Source: an uncultured Paracoccaceae bacterium
GTDB lineage: Bacteria; Pseudomonadota; Alphaproteobacteria; Rhodobacterales; Rhodobacteraceae
DNA length: 6,113 nt
Assembly (NCBI GenBank): GCA_937927675.1
Contig: CALBSG010000086.1
Location: 1 to 6,113 of the forward strand
Direction of reading: 5' to 3'
Shown in pieces: positions 1 to 4,418 of this stretch; position 1 is the stretch's first letter, and each line of letters opens with the position of its first letter. The notes below the pieces were generated by a model. It was not told the origin of the DNA and ran no database searches. It saw only the letters and a program-made list of their open reading frames with translations. A program made the translations under genes and the position numbers.

Positions 1-51
1 CGTGCCGATGTTGACGTGCGGTTTGTTCCGTTCAAACTTTGCCTTTGCCAT
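1..51 (-). CDS. tuf: Elongation factor Tu, N-terminal 17 codons (runs off window)
   Basis: EF-Tu delivers aminoacyl-tRNA to the ribosomal A site as a GTP complex in the cytoplasm. Only the first 17 residues are present, MAKAKFERNKPHVNIGT, which match the almost invariant EF-Tu N-terminus (the family continues with the GHVDHGKT P-loop, outside the window). The ATG at 49-51 is preceded by an AAGGAG ribosome binding site at 60-65, with 8 bases between. It lies 88 bases downstream of fusA, the usual str-operon order, and the spacer holds a REP-like inverted pair. Identity is confident despite the short length because sequence and context agree. Many alphaproteobacteria carry two tuf copies; the position after fusA would make this the tufA-type copy. 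Confidence 0.93.
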   Translation of the reverse strand, partial: MAKAKFERNKPHVNIGT

Positions 52-59
52 TTGGCAAA

Positions 60-65
60 CTCCTT
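60..65 (-). promoter_or_regulatory. Ribosome binding site of tuf
   Basis: Minus strand AAGGAG, 8 bases before the tuf ATG. It lies outside the REP-like hairpin region (83-132), so the hairpin would not mask it directly. Confidence 0.75.
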
Positions 66-82
66 ATTTGGTTGTCGGTGAT

Positions 83-132
83 GCCGGACTGAAGCCCGGC
101 CTACGGGGTGGTAGGGCGGGCTTCAGCCCGCC
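83..132. repeat. REP-like inverted doublet (BIME-like) in the fusA-tuf spacer
   Basis: Two 22-base units lie in opposite orientation around a 6-base centre: 83-104 and 111-132. The reverse complement of the first matches the second at 19 of 22 positions. Each unit is itself a stem-loop with a TTCA loop: GGCGGGC-TTCA-GCCCGCC in the second (115-132). In the first, one stem pair is flipped (C-G for G-C) and another is a G-T wobble, so two of the three differences are compensatory. Both units carry GTAG at the base of the stem (111-114 on plus, 101-104 on minus), the tetranucleotide typical of REP sequences mobilised by REP-associated tyrosine transposases. The pair can also fold as one long hairpin. 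It occupies most of the spacer inside a likely cotranscribed operon, so it may act on mRNA 3' stability or partial termination. That role is inference; the structure is seen directly. Confidence 0.75.
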
Positions 133-139
133 ACACCGG

Positions 140-2266
140 TTAGGCGTATTTCTTCTGGATCTCTTGCGAGATGTTCTCCGGAACCGCGTCGTAGTGGTCG
201 AACTCCATCGAGAACACAGCGCGACCCGAGGTCATCGAACGCAGCTGGTTGATGTAGCCGAACATGTTCGCCAGCGGAACCATCGACGAGATGACGTTCG
301 CGTTGCCGCGGCTGTCCTGACCGGTCACCATGCCCCGACGCGAGGTCAGGTCGCCGATGACGCCGCCGGTGTATTCTTCCGGGGTGACGACTTCGACTTT
401 CATGATCGGTTCGAGCAGCTTGGCGCCTGCCTTTTTCAGACCTTCGCGCATTGCAGCGCGCGAGGCGATTTCGAAGGCGAGGACCGAGGAGTCAACGTCG
501 TGGAACGCGCCGTCGATCAGCGAGACCTTGAAGTCGATCACCGGGAAGCCTGCGAGCGGGCCCGAGTCCATGACGGACTTGATGCCTTTTTCGACGCCGG
601 GGATGTATTCCTTCGGAACCGCACCACCAACAATCTTCGTCTCGAACGAATAGCCTTCGCCCGGCTCGGTCGGGGTGATGATCAGCTTCACGCGTGCGAA
701 CTGGCCGGTACCACCGGTCTGTTTCTTGTGCGTGTAGTCGATCTCATGCTCGCGCGAGATGGTTTCGCGATAAGCCACCTGCGGCGCACCGATGTTCGCC
801 TCGACCTTGAACTCGCGACGCATACGGTCAACGAGGATGTCGAGGTGAAGTTCGCCCATGCCCTTCATGATGGTCTGGCCCGATTCGATATCGGTTTCGA
901 CGCGGAAGGACGGGTCTTCGGCAGCCAGACGGGCCAAAGCGATGCCCATCTTTTCTTGGTCGGCCTTGGTCTTCGGTTCCACAGCGATTTCGATAACCGG
1001 AACCGGGAAGGTCATGGTTTCGAGAACGACGGGGTTTGCCGGATCGCAAAGCGTGTCACCGGTGGTGGTCTCTTTCAGGCCGCCCAGTGCGATGATGTCG
1101 CCTGCGAAGGCTTCGGTGATTTCCTCACGCTCGATGGCGTGCATCATCATCATACGGCCAACGCGCTCGCGGCGCTCTTTGGTCGCGTTCATCATCGCAT
1201 CGCCCTTGGCCAGCTTGCCCGAATAGATCCGGGTGAAGGTCAAGGAGCCAACGAAGGGGTCGTTCATGATCTTGAACGCCAGAGCCGAGAAGGGCTGCGC
1301 ATCATCGGCCGAACGGGCAATGTTGCGGGTTTCCGTCTCGTCGCCCGGAGCGAAGCCCATGTAGGGCGGCACGTCCAGAGGCGAAGGCAGATAGTCGATC
1401 ACGGCGTTCAGAAGGGGCTGCACGCCCTTGTTCTTGAATGCCGAACCAGCCATCACCGGGATGAAGTCGATGGCGAGCGTCCCCTTGCGGATCAGCGCGC
1501 GCAGCGTGTCAGCATCCGGCTCGTTGCCTTCCAGATAGGCTTCCATCGCGGCGTCATCCTGACCAACTGCCGTTTCCAGCAGGTTCAGGCGCCATTCGTC
1601 AGCCGAATCCTTCAGCTCAGCGCGGATCGGCTGGCGAACCCAGGAGGCCCCCAGATCTTCGCCCTGATAGACCCACTCTTCCATGGTGACGAGGTCAATG
1701 ATGCCTTCCAGCTTGTCCTCGGCCCCGATCGGCAATGCGATCGGCATGGCGTTGGCGCCGGTGCGGTCCTTGATCATCTTCACGCAGTTGAAGAAGTCTG
1801 CGCCGGTCTTGTCCATCTTGTTGACGAACACGATCCGCGGAACCTTGTAGCGGTCAGCCTGACGCCACACGGTTTCGGTCTGGGGTTCCACGCCGGCGTT
1901 GCCGTCGAGAAGAACCACAGCGCCGTCCAGAACGGCCAGCGAACGTTCCACTTCGATGGTGAAGTCCACGTGGCCGGGGGTGTCGATGATGTTGAAACGG
2001 AACTTCGTAGCCTTGTCACCAAGACCCGCGTTCGAATCAATCTGACGGTTCCAGAACGTGGTCGTGGCAGCCGAAGTGATGGTGATGCCGCGCTCTTGTT
2101 CCTGTTCCATCCAGTCCATGGTCGCGGCGCCGTCGTGGACTTCGCCGATCTTGTGGGACTTGCCGGTGTAGTAAAGGATGCGTTCCGAAGTCGTGGTCTT
2201 GCCCGCGTCGATGTGGGCAATGATCCCGAAGTTGCGGTAACGCTCAAGCGGATAATCGCGTGCCAT
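140..2266 (-). CDS. fusA: Elongation factor G
   Basis: EF-G is the GTPase that drives tRNA-mRNA translocation on the ribosome and, with RRF, ribosome recycling. The protein is 708 residues, normal for the family and complete. GTPase motifs are intact: G1 AHIDAGKT (17-24), G2 RGITI (59-63), G3 DTPGH (95-99) with the catalytic His99, G4 NKMD (149-152), and the G5 GSAFKNKG block near residue 275. Domain II follows (about 310-400), then domain III with GMGELHLDI, domain IV (about 500-610) and domain V, which contains the conserved segment RRGMV. The ATG at 2264-2266 has an AAGGGG site (2272-2277) that overlaps the rpsG stop codon, leaving 9 bases between the genes and suggesting translational coupling. 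It stops with TAA at 140-142. Nothing is truncated or missing. Sequence style fits Rhodobacterales. Confidence 0.98.
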   Translation of the reverse strand: MARDYPLERYRNFGIIAHIDAGKTTTSERILYYTGKSHKIGEVHDGAATMDWMEQEQERGITITSAATTTFWNRQIDSNAGLGDKATKFRFNIIDTPGHVDFTIEVERSLAVLDGAVVLLDGNAGVEPQTETVWRQADRYKVPRIVFVNKMDKTGADFFNCVKMIKDRTGANAMPIALPIGAEDKLEGIIDLVTMEEWVYQGEDLGASWVRQPIRAELKDSADEWRLNLLETAVGQDDAAMEAYLEGNEPDADTLRALIRKGTLAIDFIPVMAGSAFKNKGVQPLLNAVIDYLPSPLDVPPYMGFAPGDETETRNIARSADDAQPFSALAFKIMNDPFVGSLTFTRIYSGKLAKGDAMMNATKERRERVGRMMMMHAIEREEITEAFAGDIIALGGLKETTTGDTLCDPANPVVLETMTFPVPVIEIAVEPKTKADQEKMGIALARLAAEDPSFRVETDIESGQTIMKGMGELHLDILVDRMRREFKVEANIGAPQVAYRETISREHEIDYTHKKQTGGTGQFARVKLIITPTEPGEGYSFETKIVGGAVPKEYIPGVEKGIKSVMDSGPLAGFPVIDFKVSLIDGAFHDVDSSVLAFEIASRAAMREGLKKAGAKLLEPIMKVEVVTPEEYTGGVIGDLTSRRGMVTGQDSRGNANVISSMVPLANMFGYINQLRSMTSGRAVFSMEFDHYDAVPENISQEIQKKYA

Positions 2267-2271
2267 GATGA

Positions 2272-2277
2272 CCCCTT
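2272..2277 (-). promoter_or_regulatory. Ribosome binding site of fusA, overlapping the rpsG stop
   Basis: Minus strand reads TAAGGGGTCATCATG: the rpsG TAA supplies the first two bases of the AAGGGG site, 5 bases before the fusA ATG. Ribosomes finishing rpsG would sit on this site, so coupled initiation is likely (inference). Confidence 0.7.
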
Positions 2278-2746
2278 ACCAGCGGTAGTGGCTGAACGCT
2301 TTGTTCGCGTCGGCCATCTTGTGGGTGTCTTCCCGCTTTTTGACGGCGGTGCCACGGTTGTTCACGGCATCCGACAGCTCGGCAGCCAGACGCTCTTCCA
2401 TGGTGTTTTCGTTGCGCTTGCGGGCAGCGGTGATGAGCCAGCGGATCGCAAGAGCTTCGCGACGCTCGGTGCGGACTTCGACCGGAACCTGATAGGTGGC
2501 ACCACCGACGCGGCGCGAACGCACTTCGACGGACGGTTTCACGTTGTTCAGGGCTTCGTGGAAGCATTCGACCGGCTCGCGCTTCAGCTTGGACTGAACG
2601 CGGTCAAGGGCGCCATAAACGATGCCTTCTGCGATCGACTTTTTGCCGTCGAGCATCAGGTTGTTCATGAACTTGGTCAGAACCTTATCGCCATACTTGG
2701 CGTCAGGCAGAATTTCGCGCTTCTCAGCGGCGTGACGACGGGACAT
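2276..2746 (-). CDS. rpsG: 30S ribosomal protein S7
   Basis: S7 is a primary binder of 16S rRNA that nucleates assembly of the 30S head and lies at the E-site/mRNA exit side. The protein is 156 residues, the usual bacterial length. It starts MSRRHAAEKREILPD and contains the conserved block DGKKSIAEGIVYGALD (about 33-48), the conserved VGGATYQVPVEVR and RWL segments, and ends in HYRW. The ATG at 2744-2746 is preceded by GAGGAG (2754-2759), which overlaps the rpsL TGA; only 11 bases separate the two genes. In E. coli, S7 represses the str operon by binding a roughly 100-base rpsL-rpsG spacer; that spacer has no counterpart here, so any S7 feedback must use a different site or be absent (inference). 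Confidence 0.98.
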   Translation of the reverse strand: MSRRHAAEKREILPDAKYGDKVLTKFMNNLMLDGKKSIAEGIVYGALDRVQSKLKREPVECFHEALNNVKPSVEVRSRRVGGATYQVPVEVRTERREALAIRWLITAARKRNENTMEERLAAELSDAVNNRGTAVKKREDTHKMADANKAFSHYRW

Positions 2747-2753
2747 CTGTTAT

Positions 2754-2759
2754 CTCCTC
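2754..2759 (-). promoter_or_regulatory. Ribosome binding site of rpsG, overlapping the rpsL stop
   Basis: Minus strand TGAGGAGATAACAGATG: the rpsL stop TGA runs into GAGGAG, 7 bases before the rpsG ATG. This supports translational coupling of S12 and S7. Confidence 0.75.
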
Positions 2760-3129
2760 ACTTCGGACGCTTAGCGCCATACTTCGAACGGCGCTGACGA
2801 CGTTCTTTGACGCCCTGGGTATCCAGCACGCCGCGAAGGATGTGGTAACGGACGCCCGGAAGGTCTTTCACACGGCCGCCGCGGATCAGAACAACCGAGT
2901 GCTCTTGCAGGTTGTGCTTTTCGCCGGGGATGTAGGAGATGACCTCGAAGCCGTTGGTCAGGCGGACCTTCGCAACTTTCCGCATAGCGGAGTTCGGCTT
3001 TTTCGGGGTGGTGGTGTAAACGCGGGTGCAAACCCCACGCTTTTGCGGGCAGGATTCCAGGTGCTGAGACTTGGACTTCCGTACCAGGGCTTCCCGGGGC
3101 TTCCGGATAAGCTGTTGGATCGTCGGCAT
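2758..3129 (-). CDS. rpsL: 30S ribosomal protein S12
   Basis: S12 sits at the decoding centre of the 30S subunit and shapes translational accuracy; it is the classical streptomycin-resistance locus. The chosen start at 3127-3129 gives MPTIQQLIRKPRE and 123 residues, the standard length, with a GAGGA site at 3136-3140 six bases upstream. The frame stays open further upstream to 3222, but that extension has no family support. Signature TTPKKPNSAMRKVAKVRL spans about 40-57 and the loop KDLPGVRYH spans 88-96. Lys43 and Lys88, where streptomycin-resistance changes usually fall, are wild type, so no rpsL-based resistance is indicated. Asp89 in KDLPG is the residue that RimO methylthiolates in bacteria having that enzyme. 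It is the first gene of the rpsL-rpsG-fusA-tuf cluster and follows a long structured leader. Confidence 0.98.
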   Translation of the reverse strand: MPTIQQLIRKPREALVRKSKSQHLESCPQKRGVCTRVYTTTPKKPNSAMRKVAKVRLTNGFEVISYIPGEKHNLQEHSVVLIRGGRVKDLPGVRYHILRGVLDTQGVKERRQRRSKYGAKRPK

Positions 3130-3135
3130 CAAACT

Positions 3136-3140
3136 TCCTC
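3136..3140 (-). promoter_or_regulatory. Ribosome binding site of rpsL
   Basis: Minus strand GAGGA, 6 bases before the ATG. It fixes the 123-residue start over the upstream open extension. A GNRA-capped hairpin (3146-3159) ends 5 bases before it. Confidence 0.75.
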
Positions 3141-3145
3141 GTGTT

Positions 3146-3189
3146 GCCCCTCTCGGGGCGGTGTCAATACTCGCCCCGGATCCGGGGCG
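3146..3189 (-). promoter_or_regulatory. rpsL leader with mutually exclusive hairpins
   Basis: Read as minus-strand RNA, four short segments alternate. Segment 1 is CGCCCCGG (3182-3189), segment 2 CCGGGGCG (3172-3179), segment 3 CGCCCC (3155-3160) and segment 4 GGGGC (3146-3150). Segments 1 and 2 form an 18-base perfect palindrome (3172-3189). Segments 3 and 4 form a 5-pair stem with a GAGA tetraloop that ends 5 bases before the rpsL ribosome binding site. Segment 2 can instead pair with segment 3 across 11 bases, which would undo both other stems. This arrangement is typical of attenuators and translational switches. There is no U-tract, so a translational or protein-binding role is likelier than intrinsic termination. 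The pairing is seen in the sequence; the function is inference. Confidence 0.45.
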
Positions 3190-3207
3190 CTGCTTCTCGA
3201 CGGGTGG

Positions 3208-3300
3208 TTTGCGCCTTCGCAAAACACCGAAACCCGCATATGCTCCCCTTTCGGGCAGCGATGCGGAGAATTTCAGAGGATCGGGGCTCGCGCCCGGATC
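3208..3300 (-). promoter_or_regulatory. Further stem-loops in the upstream part of the str-operon leader
   Basis: Three more potential hairpins fill the gap between the transporter and rpsL. Bases 3279-3287 pair with 3292-3300 (9 positions, one mismatch). Bases 3242-3248 pair with 3253-3259 (7 positions, one mismatch, GAAA loop on the minus strand). Bases 3208-3213 pair with 3218-3223 (TTTGCG-AAGG-CGCAAA, perfect). None is followed by a run of T on the minus strand, so none looks like an intrinsic terminator for the transporter. In a GC-rich genome some of these pairings may be chance. No convincing gene is seen in this 257-base gap. Confidence 0.35.
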
Positions 3301-3361
3301 ATGGCCACATCAAGCAATCAGAACCCGCCCGCCGGAGAATCCGAGCAGGAGGGTTGCGCGG

Positions 3362-3390
3362 CTGATACGCAGAGTCGCTTGGGATGTCAA
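3362..3390 (-). promoter_or_regulatory. Candidate sigma70-type promoter of the str operon
   Basis: Minus strand has a consensus -35 TTGACA (3385-3390), a 17-base spacer and TATCAG (3362-3367; four of six match TATAAT). The -35 box contains the transporter's stop codon TGA, so the promoter begins right at the end of that gene. Transcription would start near 3355, giving a leader of roughly 225 bases before rpsL. Position, spacing and boxes fit a main promoter for rpsL-rpsG-fusA-tuf, but no start site has been measured. Confidence 0.55.
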
Positions 3391-4304
3391 CCTTTGGCCG
3401 CCCGCGCCGCCTGCCGCAGCGCCCTTTCGCGGAAGAGCGTATAGATGCCCGAAGCCACCACAACGCCCGCACCCACCACCGTCCAACCATCGGGCAGGTC
3501 GCCAAAGGCGACAAAGCCCAAACCAATCGCCCACAGAAGTGAAGTATAGCGGAATGGGGCTACCACCCCGATGTCGCCAGACCGCATTGCGGTAACGGCG
3601 CAAAGATAGCCGACGATCAGAAAGCCCCCTGCCCCGACGACCTTTGCCAACTGTTCAAGCGTCAGCGCCTGCCAGCCTGCCATACCGTCGAAAAGGGCAA
3701 CATCGTGCAGCAGGGAAAAGCCCAACCCCATCAGCGCCACCAGCACCGCCGCCCCGAGTGCCACCACGATAGAAGGCACATTGGCCCCAAGCCGTCGGAC
3801 GGACAGATCGCGCACCACCACCGACAAGACCGAGGCAACGCCCATTAAGGACCAGACATCAAACGCCGCCGTTCCGGGCCGAATGATCAGAAGAACACCC
3901 GCAAAACCGACCAAAATAGCCAGCATCCGCCGCCAGCCGATCCGATCCTTGAACACCACAGCCGCGGCGAGGGTCACAGCCAGCGGCAGTGCCTGCATGA
4001 TGGCCGACAGGTTCGCCAGCTCCATATGCAACAGCGCCGTGAGAAAGGTCAGGGTGGCAAGGATCTCAGCCAGCGAGCGCGAAGCGATCAAACCCCAATC
4101 GCCGCCCGCCAGTTTTTGCCGAAACGCGCCGGTGACAAACCCCATCACCGCCAATCCGGCAATCGCAACCAGCCCACGCAGGAAGATCACCTGAAACAGC
4201 GGCACCTCGGCGGTCACCGATTTCATGAAGGTGTCGTTCACCGTAAAGGCCAGCATCGACAGGCACATATAGGCGACACCGCGCAGATTGTCCGAGATGG
4301 CCAT
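3387..4304 (-). CDS. DMT-superfamily (EamA domain) transporter
   Basis: This is an inner-membrane protein of 305 residues with about ten hydrophobic segments in two tandem EamA halves (roughly 8-140 and 150-290). That is the layout of drug/metabolite transporters that move small metabolites by secondary transport. The first half ends with LAILVGFAGVLLIIRPG; the second ends with WTVVGAGVVVASGIYTLF and a short basic tail (RERALRQAARAAKG), likely cytoplasmic. I chose the ATG at 4302-4304 (MAISDNLRG) because AGGAG at 4310-4314 lies 5 bases upstream. The frame stays open to a GTG at 4364, but that start sits next to the rpoC terminator and adds a non-family N-terminus. Substrate is unknown: family members export amino acids or take up riboflavin or S-adenosylmethionine, and nothing here separates these. 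It lies between rpoC and rpsL with no clear terminator after it, so read-through into rpsL is possible. Confidence 0.88.
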   Translation of the reverse strand: MAISDNLRGVAYMCLSMLAFTVNDTFMKSVTAEVPLFQVIFLRGLVAIAGLAVMGFVTGAFRQKLAGGDWGLIASRSLAEILATLTFLTALLHMELANLSAIMQALPLAVTLAAAVVFKDRIGWRRMLAILVGFAGVLLIIRPGTAAFDVWSLMGVASVLSVVVRDLSVRRLGANVPSIVVALGAAVLVALMGLGFSLLHDVALFDGMAGWQALTLEQLAKVVGAGGFLIVGYLCAVTAMRSGDIGVVAPFRYTSLLWAIGLGFVAFGDLPDGWTVVGAGVVVASGIYTLFRERALRQAARAAKG

Positions 4305-4309
4305 GGGGG

Positions 4310-4314
4310 CTCCT
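4310..4314 (-). promoter_or_regulatory. Ribosome binding site deciding the transporter start
   Basis: Minus strand AGGAG, then CCCCC and ATG. It supports the 305-residue start. I see no convincing -35/-10 pair between the rpoC terminator and this site, so the gene's promoter is not located. Confidence 0.65.
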
Positions 4315-4369
4315 GTTTGTCCGCCCATTGCTAACAGGCCCACCGGACCGGGGCCATAGGCCACAAAGC

Positions 4370-4401
4370 AAAAGGCCCCCCGGTTTCCCGAGGGGCCTTT
4401 T
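4370..4401 (-). terminator. Intrinsic terminator after rpoC
   Basis: A perfect 10-base stem, AAAAGGCCCC (4370-4379) with GGGGCCTTTT (4392-4401), encloses a small CGG/CCG inner pairing. On the minus strand the stem ends in TTTT followed by GCTTT, 18 bases past the rpoC stop. The plus-strand side also ends in a T-run, so it could work both ways, though no plus-strand gene is seen. It should separate rpoC transcription from the transporter and the str genes. Confidence 0.85.
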
Positions 4402-4418
4402 TGTTGTTTCAGCCGATC

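Noticed and set aside
2..2797. 931-codon open frame on the plus strand
   Set aside because: It lies antisense to tuf, fusA, rpsG and the end of rpsL, all certain genes. The translation is rich in His, Arg, Asp and Val as expected for a shadow frame in GC-rich DNA, and no family or ribosome binding site is evident.
3139..3167. Second TTGACA on the minus strand (3162-3167) as rpsL promoter
   Set aside because: At 17 or 18 bases the -10 would be ACACGA or CACGAG, poor matches, and transcription would begin at or past the ribosome binding site.
3130..3222. N-terminal extension of rpsL
   Set aside because: The open frame continues upstream, but S12 is 123 residues with an MPTI-type start and the ribosome binding site supports the ATG at 3127-3129.
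2842..3595. Overlapping plus-strand open frames across rpsL, the leader and the transporter end
   Set aside because: They are low-complexity, Arg/Pro/Ser-rich translations with no recognised domain, antisense to rpsL and the transporter or in the structured leader.
4305..4364. GTG start adding 20 residues to the transporter
   Set aside because: It sits next to the rpoC terminator, has no ribosome binding site, and adds a Gly/Pro-rich stretch not expected in EamA proteins; the ATG at 4302-4304 has a good AGGAG.
4370..4401. Evidence of a plus-strand gene ending at the bidirectional terminator
   Set aside because: The stem could stop plus-strand transcription, but the only plus-strand frames before it are antisense shadows of the transporter.
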